A stretch of DNA of 35,289 bases from an uncultured Clostridia bacterium (GCA_944376825.1 CALWDY010000006.1:1-35289), one strand, 5' to 3'. Shown: positions 22,488 through 31,229, numbered from the stretch's first letter. Translations and numbers: made by a program. Notes: generated from the letters alone by a model not told the origin.

Positions 22488-23027
22488 TTAAATATTTGAT
22501 ATCCTTTTATCCAAATCAGAAATAACATTTTTGTAGATTTCAAACATTTCATTTGGCTTTTTATTGCTGTCTTTTTTTAACCATTCGTAAAAAATTCTAT
22601 ATATTCCGCCTGCAACAAACGAAACATAATAATCTGTATATTCTTTGCTCCAACTCTTTGATTCTTGGTGCCTTGCCAAAACAATTTCCCTAACTATATC
22701 AACAATAGCAGAAGAAATGCTTCCCAGCAAACCGTTTTTGTATGCAATAATAAACACCTCTGAATTGTCAAATATAAATTGAAAACTAGACAAAACAATG
22801 TTGCCTTTATCCATATTCTCTTGTAACTTTTTTCTATACAACGATATTAAATTGTCAAAATATTCGCACAGAATCATTTTTTTGTTTTCAAAATATCTAT
22901 AAACAGTTCGCCTGGACACCCCTGCCTTGTTTGCCACCATACTCATTGTAACTTTTTCATATGGCACATTTTTCATAAGCAAAAACAGGGATTGCATAAC
23001 ATACGCTTTTACTTCATCTTTTTCCAT
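22488..23027 (-). CDS. TetR/AcrR family transcriptional regulator
   Basis: 179 residues. N-terminal TetR DNA-binding domain: helix-turn-helix around VTMSMVANKAGVSRRTVYRYFENKKMIL (residues about 26-53). The C-terminal ligand/dimer domain is of the TetR type with VSFVAGGIYRIFYEWLKK, reminiscent of the TetR_C_8/DhaS-like group common in Firmicutes. The ATG is preceded by GGAGATGA. A perfect 12-bp palindrome (23051-23062) lies 24 bases upstream, and a divergent degV starts 208 bases away. Confidence 0.85.
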   Translation of the reverse strand: MEKDEVKAYVMQSLFLLMKNVPYEKVTMSMVANKAGVSRRTVYRYFENKKMILCEYFDNLISLYRKKLQENMDKGNIVLSSFQFIFDNSEVFIIAYKNGLLGSISSAIVDIVREIVLARHQESKSWSKEYTDYYVSFVAGGIYRIFYEWLKKDSNKKPNEMFEIYKNVISDLDKRISNI

Positions 23028-23050
23028 TTCATCTCCATATTTTTAGTATG

Positions 23051-23062
23051 GCACAATTGTGC
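23051..23062. promoter_or_regulatory. candidate TetR operator
   Basis: GCACAATTGTGC is a perfect 12-bp palindrome just upstream of tetR; a half-site GGCACAA recurs at about 23105. It overlaps the likely tetR promoter region on the minus strand. Binding is inferred. Confidence 0.5.
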
Positions 23063-23166
23063 AAAAAACACAAATGTTTGTAAAATTTTAATTTTTTTTG
23101 TTTTGGCACAAAAAGCAAAAAATTGATACAAATATAATTTTTGACAAAAAGGTACTCATTTTATAT

Positions 23167-23194
23167 TTGCCAAATTTATATAATAATGTATAAT
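23167..23194 (+). promoter_or_regulatory. candidate degV promoter
   Basis: -35 TTGCCA (23167-23172), a 16-base spacer and -10 TATAAT (23189-23194), about 40 bases before the degV ATG. A TTGACA at 23141-23146 has no well-spaced partner. Confidence 0.5.
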
Positions 23195-23234
23195 TAAAAT
23201 AACATTTACCTGTTAATTTTTTAAGGAGATAATA

Positions 23235-24068
23235 ATGATAAGATTAATAGTTGACTCCACTTTTGGAGTTTCAGAAAAATATGCAAAAAAAAATAAAATT
23301 GAAGTTGTAAATTTAAAAATGATTTTAGATGGACAAATTTATGATGAAGGTTTTGAAAACACCTGGGATGCTTTTTATGAAAAAATGAAAAATTCAAAAA
23401 GTTTTCCAACAACATCACAACCATCACCTCAAGATTTTATGGATGCAATAGATAGAATATTAAAAGAAGATGAAAATGCCGAAATTTTAATATTAACTAT
23501 TGCAAATTCATTAAGTGGAACAATAAATTCAGCAACAATAGCCGCAAATAGTTATCCTAATAAAAAAATTGTTGCACATGACACACAAAACGCTACAACT
23601 TGTTGCAGACTTCTAACCGAAGAAGTTATAGAACACATAAAAAACGGAATAAGTTTTGATGAACTTTTAAATTTATTACCAACCATAGAGAATGCTTTAA
23701 AAATTCAATTCATTCCAGACAATATGGATGCTTTAAAAAGAGGCGGAAGAATTGGAACGCTTAGTGCCACATTAGCAAACATATTAAAAATTAAACCACT
23801 TTTTAAGTTTGCAAATGGAAAAATAACAATAACCAAAAAAGTTTTAGGATTATCCAAAGCAATATCTGATGCAATATTGGAATTGCCTAAAAAACTAAAA
23901 AAACTTTGCATTTGTTATATTTATGATAAAGTAAATGTACCAACAATAGTAGAAAAATTAAAAACAATGTTAAATTTAACAAATGTTGAAGAAGTAAAAA
24001 TAGAGCCAGTTTTTGGCGTACATGTTGGAATAGGAGCAATAGGTCTTGCATCATTAGAAGAATATTAA
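23235..24068 (+). CDS. DegV family fatty-acid-binding protein (FakB-like)
   Basis: 277 residues, complete DegV/EDD fold. Hallmarks are IRLIVDSTFGVSEKYA at the N-terminus, TSQPSPQDFMDA, the SLSGTINSA loop and the LKRGGRIG motif in MDALKRGGRIGTLSA, with the family C-terminal HVGIGAIGLA. FakB proteins hold a fatty acid for phosphorylation by FakA, so a role in recycling exogenous fatty acids into phospholipid is likely. AAGGAG precedes the ATG. Divergent from a TetR gene that may control it. No fakA is in the window. Confidence 0.9.
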   Translation: MIRLIVDSTFGVSEKYAKKNKIEVVNLKMILDGQIYDEGFENTWDAFYEKMKNSKSFPTTSQPSPQDFMDAIDRILKEDENAEILILTIANSLSGTINSATIAANSYPNKKIVAHDTQNATTCCRLLTEEVIEHIKNGISFDELLNLLPTIENALKIQFIPDNMDALKRGGRIGTLSATLANILKIKPLFKFANGKITITKKVLGLSKAISDAILELPKKLKKLCICYIYDKVNVPTIVEKLKTMLNLTNVEEVKIEPVFGVHVGIGAIGLASLEEY

Positions 24069-24106
24069 AACAAAGGGGGTTAAAATTAACCTCCTTTGTT
24101 TATAAT
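24068..24106 (+). terminator. degV terminator
   Basis: Stem of about 12 bp (24069-24081 with 24088-24100; core AACAAAGG/CCTTTGTT, one wobble) with a six-base loop, immediately after the stop codon. The following tract is AT-rich rather than pure T. Confidence 0.75.
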
Positions 24107-24123
24107 AAATTTGTTAAAAACAC

Positions 24124-24152
24124 TTGATTTTAATTTAAAAATCGTATATATT
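24124..24152 (+). promoter_or_regulatory. promoter of tRNA-Ser
   Basis: -35 TTGATT (24124-24129), a 17-base spacer and -10 TATATT (24147-24152), 15 bases before the tRNA. Confidence 0.72.
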
Positions 24153-24167
24153 AGAAGAGTTGAATAT

Positions 24168-24255
24168 GGAAAGTTGGCTGAGTGGTCGAAAGCGGCGGTC
24201 TTGAAAACCGTTGACCTGAAAGGGTCCTGGGGTTCGAATCCCTAACTTTCCGCCA
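24168..24255 (+). tRNA. tRNA-Ser (anticodon TGA)
   Basis: 88 bases: acceptor GGAAAGT/ACTTTCC, D arm TGGCTGAGTGGTCGAAAGCG, anticodon TGA at 24202-24204 in loop CTTGAAA, a long class II variable arm (TTGACCTGAAAGGGTCC), T loop TTCGAAT, discriminator G and encoded CCA. Confidence 0.96.
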
Positions 24256-24261
24256 AAAAAA

Positions 24262-24300
24262 TAAAGGTTGCTAAGCTTATTTGCAACTTTTTTATTTTTT
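24262..24300 (+). terminator. terminator of tRNA-Ser
   Basis: Stem AAAGGTTGC / GCAACTTTT closing an apical AAGCTT-containing loop, followed by TTTTATTTTTT. Confidence 0.85.
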
Positions 24301-24304
24301 AATT

Positions 24305-24341
24305 TTAAAAAGGCTGATCACATAAATGTCAGCCTTTTATT
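24305..24341 (-). terminator. leuS terminator (bidirectional capable)
   Basis: Stem AAAAGGCTGA / TCAGCCTTTT with an 11-base loop; on the minus strand it is followed by TTTTTAAAATT. It lies about 85 bases after the leuS stop and back to back with the tRNA-Ser terminator. Confidence 0.8.
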
Positions 24342-24426
24342 TACTTTTTTATTGTAAAATTTTTTATATTAAACAAAATAAATATTAAGTTATATTTTAT
24401 TATATTATTACTCAAAGTTGATATCA

Positions 24427-26844
24427 TTATTTAATTATATTTATAATTTTATCCTTAACATATATGATTTTTTTAACTTCTTCCATTTTTATATCTATAT
24501 TGTTGTTTTTTATTTCTTCAACAACCTCATCTTGCGATGCACCACGATTAATTGTTATGACCTTATACAATTTTCCATTAATTTGAATTGGGATATTAAT
24601 TGTATCTTCTAAAAGATATTTTTCATCATATTTTGGCCAACTTTCATCAGTTATTTGTTTGTTAAATATAATTTCATACATTTCGCTGGTTATATGAGGT
24701 GCCAATGGATTTAATAATATTAAAAAATATTGTAATTCCTTCATGGTTATATAACCATCAGCCTTTATTTGTTTTATAAAAGACATGAATGCAGCAATTG
24801 CTGTGTTTAATCTTAACGCTTCTATATCCTCGGATATTTTTTTAATTAATCTATTTAATACGTATATATGGTTTTTTGAAATACTATTATCATTGGTTAC
24901 CATATCTTGCAACGACCAAACCTTTTCTAAAAAAGATGTAATTCCTGTTATCCCTTGATATGTCCAAGGAACATTATCCTCATAAGCCCCCAAAAAATGC
25001 AAGTGAAGTCTTGTTGCGTCTGCACCATACTTATCTATAACCTCAAGTGGAGAAACGCCATTTGTTGAACTTTTGCTCATTTTTTTGCCTTGATCATCTA
25101 AAATCAAGCCACTTCCCATTTTTCTAATAAAAGGGTTTCTGTTTGGCACAGCACCTATTTCATAAAGAAAATTTTGCCAAAAGAATGCGTATAAAACATG
25201 TCTTGTGATATGTTCCGTTCCCCCAGTGTAGCAATCAACACTTCCCCAATATTTTAATTTTTCATAATCTGCAAGCTTGTTTGGATTATGCGGATCTGCA
25301 TAACGCAACCAATACCAACTTGACCCTGCCCAGTTTGGCATTGTGTCCGTTTCTCTGTATGCATCTGCACCACATTTAGGACACTTGCAGTTCACCCAAT
25401 CTTTAACTTTTGACAATGGAGAATCACCTTCTGCATTTGGAAGATAATCATCAACCTCAGGCAAAACCAACGGAAGATCTTTTTCTTCTAATGCAACCAC
25501 ACCGCATTTATCACAAAATACAACAGGAAAAGGCTCTCCCCAATATCTTTGTCTGTTAAATGGCCAATCTTGCATTTTGTAATTTATTTTTTTTGTTCCG
25601 CAACCAATTTTTTCTGCCTTTTGAATAATTAAATTTTTGGCTGTTTTTACATCTAATCCAGTAAATTCTTCTGAATTTAACATCGTGCTGTTATTTTCTA
25701 AATATTGTGTTTTTTCAACAGCACAATTTTCACAAATACCTTGAATAACTTGAACAAGTGGAATGTTGAATTTTTTTGCAAACTCATAATCTCTTTGGTC
25801 ATGAGCAGGAACTGCCATAACTGCACCCGTTCCATAATTGTTTAAAACAAAGTCTGCAATATAAACCGGCACTTTTTTTTGAGTAAATGGATTAATTGCA
25901 AAAACCCCTTCAACAACACATCCTGTTTTATTCTTTTGATCTGATAATCTATCAAACTCGCTTCTTTTTGCTGTTTGTTCAATATATTTATCCACTTCTT
26001 TTATGTTTTTTATTTGCTCGCGCAATTGACTTATAAGCGGATGTTCAGGAGCAAGAACAACATAAGTTACTCCATAAATGGTTTCGATACAAGTTGTAAA
26101 GATATCAACTTTACCAACATTTTTTTCATTTTCATCTTGCAAATTAAAAGTAATTTGCATCCCCTCACTCTTACCTATCCAGTTCCTTTGCGCATCTTTT
26201 AAATGTTCAGCCATTTCTATATTGTCAACATTATTTAAAAGTTTTTCTGAATATTCTTTCATTTTTAAAAACCATACGGCTCTTTCTTTTTGTATAACAA
26301 TTCCACCACATCTATCACATTTGCCGTTTCTACAATCTTCATTAGATAAAATTGTCTGGCATCCAGTACAAAAATTAACATGACCTGTTTTTTTGTATGC
26401 CTTGCCGTTTTTTAAAAGTTGCAAAAATATCCACTGTGTCCATTTATAATACTCAGGGTCGCTTGTACAAATTGTTCTATCCCAATCAAATGACAAACCA
26501 AGCATTTTTGATTGTGAAAGCACCTTTTGCATTCCATCGGCAACAAATTTTGATGGTTTTATCTTAGACTTAATTGCAGCATTCTCTGCTGGCAATCCAA
26601 AAGCATCTCCTCCAATTGGGAACAATACATTATAACCACAAAATCTCTTATATCTTGCCAATGCATCCGAAGGAACAGTGCCCTTTAAGTGTCCCATATG
26701 AAGATTTCCGCTTATGTTAAAAAATTCATATAATACATAATATTTAGGCTTTGTTGGATGAAAATCAATTGCTTTAAATGTTTTTTCACTTACCCATTTT
26801 TCTTGCCATTTTTTTTCAATATCTTTAAATAAATATTCTTTCAT
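24427..26844 (-). CDS. leuS: leucyl-tRNA synthetase
   Basis: 805 residues, the usual bacterial LeuRS length. The class I signature HMGH is at 49-52 (NISGNLHMGHLKG) and KKMSKS is present in GKKMSKSSTNGVSPLEV. Zinc-type CTGCQTILSNEDC and CDKCG/CPKCG cysteine pairs are visible, and the editing domain CP1 has TGAVMAVPAHDQRDYEF. The ATG at 26844 starts the family N-terminus MKEYLFKDIEKKWQEKW with a weak GGGGTG site before it; the longer frame (26889) adds unconserved residues. No T-box leader is seen: the upstream gap is about 130 bases and lacks a specifier-type structure that I could find. Confidence 0.96.
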   Translation of the reverse strand: MKEYLFKDIEKKWQEKWVSEKTFKAIDFHPTKPKYYVLYEFFNISGNLHMGHLKGTVPSDALARYKRFCGYNVLFPIGGDAFGLPAENAAIKSKIKPSKFVADGMQKVLSQSKMLGLSFDWDRTICTSDPEYYKWTQWIFLQLLKNGKAYKKTGHVNFCTGCQTILSNEDCRNGKCDRCGGIVIQKERAVWFLKMKEYSEKLLNNVDNIEMAEHLKDAQRNWIGKSEGMQITFNLQDENEKNVGKVDIFTTCIETIYGVTYVVLAPEHPLISQLREQIKNIKEVDKYIEQTAKRSEFDRLSDQKNKTGCVVEGVFAINPFTQKKVPVYIADFVLNNYGTGAVMAVPAHDQRDYEFAKKFNIPLVQVIQGICENCAVEKTQYLENNSTMLNSEEFTGLDVKTAKNLIIQKAEKIGCGTKKINYKMQDWPFNRQRYWGEPFPVVFCDKCGVVALEEKDLPLVLPEVDDYLPNAEGDSPLSKVKDWVNCKCPKCGADAYRETDTMPNWAGSSWYWLRYADPHNPNKLADYEKLKYWGSVDCYTGGTEHITRHVLYAFFWQNFLYEIGAVPNRNPFIRKMGSGLILDDQGKKMSKSSTNGVSPLEVIDKYGADATRLHLHFLGAYEDNVPWTYQGITGITSFLEKVWSLQDMVTNDNSISKNHIYVLNRLIKKISEDIEALRLNTAIAAFMSFIKQIKADGYITMKELQYFLILLNPLAPHITSEMYEIIFNKQITDESWPKYDEKYLLEDTINIPIQINGKLYKVITINRGASQDEVVEEIKNNNIDIKMEEVKKIIYVKDKIINIIK

Positions 26845-26973
26845 AACACCCCGCATTTCATGCAAATATTCAACAAATAATATCATCAAACTTTAATATT
26901 GTCAAATTAATAATATTGGGTTAAATAAATATAATATATAAATCTTCTATGAATTAATATAAAAAATTTTAAG

Positions 26974-27756
26974 TTAGATTGGCTCATAATAGCATTTTTC
27001 AAAATCTATTTCTTTACAATAAACTGGCATCCCTTTTTCAAAGTCATTCTTTATCGCATATGAAGCAAAACCCTCTTCATCTTCTTCCAATTTATAAAAC
27101 CCCATTCGCTTATAAAAACTTTCAAGTTTTTGTTGTGTTCCTTTGCCAGTTTTATCGCTATCATAAGAACTCGCATTTAATACTACATGTCTAATGTTTG
27201 CTTTTCTGCATATTTTTTCAATCATATAATTTAAAACCTGTGAATAAAGCCCTTTACCCCGCTCAAAACTTTCTGCACTTTCTATAAAAATTCTTTTAAC
27301 TTTTTGTTTGTTCTTTTTTATATTTTGAATTTTAAAATTCATTTTAAACACCGCTGGCTTTTGGATTTTACCATTTTGATTTATTTTATATCCAACAACA
27401 ACATTCTCTTTTTTTAAACTATATTTATCATTTGTTTTGGTTTGGTCTTGCAAAAAACTTAAAAAATTTTCTTTTGTTTTGTTTGGAAAATTCTTGCTTA
27501 AATAAAACTTTGTTAAAAAATTAAGTACGCTGGGATTATCAACATAACATTTACTCAATTCTTCAAATGTTTTACCACCTTTTAGATAAGATTGAATTTG
27601 TTGCTTGATTTTTAATATTGTTTGGCTTTGTTGATGAAAATTGCAAAAAAAAACATACTGTGCCCCATCTTTTTCGCAAACATAATAATGAAAAAACGTT
27701 TTTGGAAAATTTGGATATTTTTTAAAAAAATTTGATGTGAATTTAACTTTTTTCAC
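26974..27756 (-). CDS. GNAT-family acetyltransferase with unusual N-terminal half
   Basis: About 260 residues. The C-terminal half is GNAT-like: VKRIFIESAESFERGKGLYSQVLNYMIEKI carries the acetyl-CoA-binding R-G-K-G-x-Y type loop and FYKRMGFYKLEE is the closing strand. The N-terminal 120 residues are basic and aromatic, and I do not recognise them. The substrate is unknown. Start is uncertain: the open frame begins at a TTG (27780) whose downstream AAAGGAG would better serve the GTG at 27756, though with a long 12-base spacing. Upstream of leuS in the same direction, 130 bases away. Confidence 0.65.
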   Translation of the reverse strand: MKKVKFTSNFFKKYPNFPKTFFHYYVCEKDGAQYVFFCNFHQQSQTILKIKQQIQSYLKGGKTFEELSKCYVDNPSVLNFLTKFYLSKNFPNKTKENFLSFLQDQTKTNDKYSLKKENVVVGYKINQNGKIQKPAVFKMNFKIQNIKKNKQKVKRIFIESAESFERGKGLYSQVLNYMIEKICRKANIRHVVLNASSYDSDKTGKGTQQKLESFYKRMGFYKLEEDEEGFASYAIKNDFEKGMPVYCKEIDFEKCYYEPI

Positions 27757-28015
27757 TTTATTGAAAAACTCCTTTATCAAAATTATAAAAATATTGCTTT
27801 GTGAAAGATTAATTAATATGGTTATCCTTTTTATTTAAGCTTTAACAAAGCAATTGTTATTGCTAATGCTATTATAACACGATAATAAAAGAATTGGAAT
27901 GCATTTTTTATTGTTTTTTTAAAAAAGATTTAAAGTATTTTAAATTTATTAAATATTGTTGAAAATGTTATGGTTTTATGATAAAGTTTAAAGGTAATTA
28001 AACTTTGGAGAAATT

Positions 28016-29293
28016 ATGAAAAAAATTTTAATATTAACAGTAACTGCCGGAAATGGCCATAATGCCTGTGCAAAAGCAATGAAAGAAAAACTTGAAAATG
28101 AATATAAAGATGTTGAAGTGAAAATTATTGATTTGTTAAAAGAATATTCTTCCTCACTTAAAATTTGGACGGTAGACAAAGGATATAGCATTGCCATTGG
28201 CAGATTAAGACATTTATATCATTGGTTTTATGAGTACTATATATCCAGAAATCCTTCACGCAGATACAAATGTGCCACACAAAACATTGCAATGAGTGTT
28301 GTTAAAGGCTTATACAAAGAAATAAATGAATTTAAGCCTGACGTTGTTTATAGTACACACTTTTATGGTGGAATGGCTTTAACAAATTTAAGACTACAAT
28401 ATAATGTTCCATGCAAGGTTATTGTTACAAATTTAGATTATGTAAATTCACCTTTTTGGGAAGCGTGTATAGGTGTAGATTATTTTATAATCCCCAACGA
28501 CGATTTTATTAAGCCAACATTACAACTAGGCTTTAAAGAAAATCAATTAAAATCATTTGGACTTCCTGTTAATGAAAAGTTTTACAAAGAGATTGATAAA
28601 AAAACTGCAAGACAAGAACTTAACCTTGATCCAAACACATTTACAATTATGATTATGTATGGCGGAGGTCAATGGGGTGGCGGATTTTCAATTTTTAAAA
28701 AAGTTTTGTCTTGTTTTAAAGAAGAAAAAGTGCAAATTGTTATGATAAATGGACACAACAAAAAGGACTATGAAAAAATAAGCAAAATGCAATTCCCTTC
28801 AAACATAAAAGTAATAAATGTTGGTTTTACAAACAAGGTAGACTTATATATGTCGGCAAGCGATGTAATAATAAACAAATCTGGCGGAGCAAGCACAGCT
28901 GAAACGATAAACAAAAAACTTCCAGCAATAATAACTCCAAAAGTTTCTGGTCAAGAAAAACACAATTTATCGTATTTGTTAAAAAAAGGTATTGTTAAAA
29001 CATACAAAAATCAAAAAAGTCTTAAAGAAATATTGTTTTCTTTAATGAAGAATAAAGAAAACTATAATAAAATGGTTGACAATATTTGCAAATTAAGAAT
29101 CAATTCAATAGATGAACTTGCAAGGTTTATAATGCAACAACCATCTGCTAATTATGATGAAAACTACATAAAAAACATAGATTATAAAAAAATCAAAAAA
29201 AATGTATATAAAGCAAAAAGTAAAGCTTATAAAAAAGATAGAAAAGATTTTAAACATAAACACGCCAAAAGCAAAAAAACAACAGAATCTTAA
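28016..29293 (+). CDS. UgtP/MGDG-synthase-like lipid glycosyltransferase (GT28)
   Basis: 425 residues. The N-terminal Rossmann half begins ILILTVTAGNGHNACAKAM (GNGHN at 13-17), the signature of MGDG synthase/UgtP glycosyltransferases. The C-terminal GT28 half has the nucleotide-sugar site VDLYMSASDVIINKSGGASTAETINK followed by LPAIITPKVSGQEKHN. Such enzymes transfer glucose or galactose from UDP-sugar to diacylglycerol, making glycolipid anchors. The C-terminal 50 residues are strongly basic (Lys-rich), probably for membrane contact. GGAG precedes the ATG. The terminator stem begins in the last codons. Donor and acceptor are inferred from the family. Confidence 0.86.
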   Translation: MKKILILTVTAGNGHNACAKAMKEKLENEYKDVEVKIIDLLKEYSSSLKIWTVDKGYSIAIGRLRHLYHWFYEYYISRNPSRRYKCATQNIAMSVVKGLYKEINEFKPDVVYSTHFYGGMALTNLRLQYNVPCKVIVTNLDYVNSPFWEACIGVDYFIIPNDDFIKPTLQLGFKENQLKSFGLPVNEKFYKEIDKKTARQELNLDPNTFTIMIMYGGGQWGGGFSIFKKVLSCFKEEKVQIVMINGHNKKDYEKISKMQFPSNIKVINVGFTNKVDLYMSASDVIINKSGGASTAETINKKLPAIITPKVSGQEKHNLSYLLKKGIVKTYKNQKSLKEILFSLMKNKENYNKMVDNICKLRINSIDELARFIMQQPSANYDENYIKNIDYKKIKKNVYKAKSKAYKKDRKDFKHKHAKSKKTTES

Positions 29294-29309
29294 AAAGGTT
29301 CTGTTTTTT
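29281..29309 (+). terminator. terminator overlapping the end of the GT28 gene
   Basis: Stem AACAGAATCTT (29281-29291) / AAGGTTCTGTT (29295-29305) with one wobble and loop AAA, followed by TTTTT. The 5' arm contains the last sense codons and part of the stop. Confidence 0.85.
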
Positions 29310-29430
29310 AATTAAAATATCAATTTATTTTATGTTTAGTATTTTAAATAAAGTAGTAAATGTGTTTATATAAAAGTTTTTTTAATTTAACACCAAAATA
29401 ATTTTATTTAACTTTTTTTAAATAATTTTT

Positions 29431-29850
29431 TTATTTTTCAATTACACCACTATTTATTTTATTATTTTTATCTAATGTTTTAACCAATAATGTTTCATAA
29501 TACTCTTTTATTATTTTGTACCCATTTTTTATATATAAAGGTTTTGCGAACTCATTTTCTGGATAATACTTTCCTTCTATATTGTAATATTTGTTTTTTA
29601 TGCAAAATTTTTCAAAACATTTTAAAAGAAATTTTCCAAATCCCATTGATTGATAATTTTTATATACTTCAATTTTATTAAGCCAAACATATTTATATGG
29701 TTCATTATAAAACTTAAAATTAATATAACCAATTTCCTGATTGTTGCTAACATCAATTAATTTTATTTCATTAAAAATATGCATAGAATCATAATTATAT
29801 TCTAACTTAATTTCGCCTATTTTACTGTTTATTGTATTTGTTTTTTTCAT
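29431..29850 (-). CDS. GNAT-family N-acetyltransferase
   Basis: 139 residues. The central motif A VYKNYQSMGFGKFLLKCFEKFC (acetyl-CoA loop Q-S-M-G-F-G) and the closing strand segment YIKNGYKIIKEYYETLL identify a small GNAT domain. Substrate unknown. No ribosome binding site is present; a consensus promoter places +1 about three bases before the ATG. Followed by a short AT-rich intergenic stretch shared with the GT28 gene. Confidence 0.78.
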   Translation of the reverse strand: MKKTNTINSKIGEIKLEYNYDSMHIFNEIKLIDVSNNQEIGYINFKFYNEPYKYVWLNKIEVYKNYQSMGFGKFLLKCFEKFCIKNKYYNIEGKYYPENEFAKPLYIKNGYKIIKEYYETLLVKTLDKNNKINSGVIEK

Positions 29851-29859
29851 CTTGAAATA

Positions 29860-29888
29860 ATTATAATATAACTATTCTTTTTTTTCAA
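29860..29888 (-). promoter_or_regulatory. promoter of the GNAT gene, nearly leaderless
   Basis: On the minus strand, -35 TTGAAA (29888-29883), a 17-base spacer and perfect -10 TATAAT (29865-29860). Nine bases (TATTTCAAG) separate it from the ATG, which leaves a leader of about three bases. Confidence 0.7.
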
Positions 29889-29890
29889 GA

Positions 29891-30361
29891 TTAATTTAAA
29901 ATCCAAAGTGCAAGATTAAACGAAGTAGCAATAAACAACCATAAAACATAAATCCATAAAATATTTACATAAATTTTATTTGTTTTATTTAATGATATTA
30001 AAAGTAATACACCGAAAAATGCATTTAGAATTATTATTATATTGCCGAGCAAGAGCTGGTTTAAGATAAAGAAAACTAAACACCATAAAACATTTAGTGC
30101 ACCATTTATTGTGCATAAGTATATACTTTTTATGGAAAGCAAATTACCTTTTGACAATAAAGATAAAACAATAGCAAAAAGAATATAAACAATTGTCCAA
30201 ACTAGTGGAATCACAAAATTAGGTATCCATTGATTAGGAATTAACAAATTATTATACCAATCCATTCCTATGTTTACAAAAATACTACCTAAAATTGCAA
30301 TTATTAAAATAGAAACACATATAATTAAAATTTTGTAATTTTTTTCAAAAAACTTTCTCAT
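29891..30361 (-). CDS. tspO: TspO/MBR family membrane protein
   Basis: 156 residues with five membrane helices. TspO marks are NQWIPNFVIPLVWTIVYILF (the W.P......VWT..Y motif), the GALNVLWCLVFF helix with the N..W pair, and the final LWLFIATSFNLALWILN. The family binds porphyrins and related ligands and affects tetrapyrrole handling and stress responses. The first helix is unusually extended for the family. No ribosome binding site: a TATAAT ends six bases before the ATG. Upstream of the GNAT gene, but that gene has its own promoter. Confidence 0.85.
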   Translation of the reverse strand: MRKFFEKNYKILIICVSILIIAILGSIFVNIGMDWYNNLLIPNQWIPNFVIPLVWTIVYILFAIVLSLLSKGNLLSIKSIYLCTINGALNVLWCLVFFILNQLLLGNIIIILNAFFGVLLLISLNKTNKIYVNILWIYVLWLFIATSFNLALWILN

Positions 30362-30367
30362 AATAAT

Positions 30368-30373
30368 ATTATA
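30368..30373 (-). promoter_or_regulatory. -10 element of tspO (leaderless candidate)
   Basis: TATAAT on the minus strand, six bases before the ATG at 30361. The best -35 is TTGAAT with a long 19-base spacer. No Shine-Dalgarno site is available. Confidence 0.5.
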
Positions 30374-30435
30374 TTAATACATACAATATAATATTCAAAT
30401 GAGTTAATTTTTAAATTTGATATATAACAAAAAAT

Positions 30436-30464
30436 TTGACAACACAATAATTTTTTGTTATGCT
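30436..30464 (+). promoter_or_regulatory. promoter of the pseudo-YugP/SHOCT operon
   Basis: Perfect -35 TTGACA (30436-30441), a 17-base spacer and -10 TATGCT (30459-30464), followed by an AAGGAG site and the ATG at 30483. Here a normal leader is present, unlike the neighbouring leaderless genes. Confidence 0.75.
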
Positions 30465-30482
30465 CGCTATAAGGAGATTATT

Positions 30483-31229
30483 ATGGAACTTATTATTTGT
30501 TTAATAATATTAGGTATACTTTTAGTTATTGCTTGCGTTGTTGGAATAATTAGATGGAATGCAAGAAGAATAACAACTTGGTTTGCACTAAAAAAACTTG
30601 ACATAAACAAACCTATTGAAGAATACACAAATTTATTATTAGAAGAACACGGTTTAATTGATGTAAAAGTTAAAAAAACAGGATTTTTTGCATCAATGTT
30701 TGTTGGAAACACATATAGTGTAAAAAAGAAAACAATTAAACTGGGTTGGTATGCATCAAAAAGAGCAACGGCAACAACTCTTGCACAAGCGTGCAGACTT
30801 GTAGGTTTGGCTAAAATGCACAACGATGGTGTAAAAGGTCTTAAAACAATAGAGATGTATAGATGGTTATCTTGGTTACCTGTACTTTTATTGCCACTTG
30901 CAATAATTGGACTTATTGTTGACCTTATTTTGCAACCACAAATTGGTTTATATACACTTATATTTAGTGGAGTAGGTTTAGTTTTAACTTTATTTACTTT
31001 TATATTAGCTTGTATCGCTTCTAGCAAAGATATTAAGGCTTGCAATGAAGGAGAAAAAATAATTCTTGAAATTGGAATACTTAACGAGCAAGAAGAAACA
31101 AAAATCAAAAAACTGTTTAAAGCATGGAAACAATTAACCATTGTCAATGTTCTATACAATACATTTATAATGTTGTTCTTCTTGATAAGGGCAATATTCT
31201 CATCGTTTAAATTATTTGGGAGAAAATAA
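30483..31229 (+). CDS. YugP-like (Zn_peptidase_2) membrane protein lacking the HExxH motif
   Basis: 248 residues with an N-terminal helix, a soluble segment and three C-terminal membrane helices. The layout and several stretches follow the neutral zinc metallopeptidase family YugP: GLIDVKVKKTG, then NTYSVKKKTIKLGWYASKRATATTL in place of the family's 'N.YDPR.K.LRLS..VY...S.AA', then membrane helices, then ACNEGEKIILEIGILNEQEE matching the family's 'NAS.RA...L...GIL...E'. At the active-site position, where HEAGH is expected, it has CRLVGL (residues 104-109), so both zinc His and the catalytic Glu are gone. Probably a pseudoenzyme. Start 30483 is fixed by AAGGAG. Cotranscribed with the SHOCT protein two bases downstream. 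Confidence 0.62.
   Translation: MELIICLIILGILLVIACVVGIIRWNARRITTWFALKKLDINKPIEEYTNLLLEEHGLIDVKVKKTGFFASMFVGNTYSVKKKTIKLGWYASKRATATTLAQACRLVGLAKMHNDGVKGLKTIEMYRWLSWLPVLLLPLAIIGLIVDLILQPQIGLYTLIFSGVGLVLTLFTFILACIASSKDIKACNEGEKIILEIGILNEQEETKIKKLFKAWKQLTIVNVLYNTFIMLFFLIRAIFSSFKLFGRK

Noticed and set aside
26845..26973. Possible T-box leader for leuS
   Set aside because: Only about 130 AT-rich bases, no T-box sequence or terminator/antiterminator pair found. The trpS gap is shorter still.
30467..31159. Long open frame opposite the pseudo-YugP gene
   Set aside because: Antisense shadow: the sense strand has AAGGAG, a consensus promoter and a terminator, and codon use favours the sense gene.
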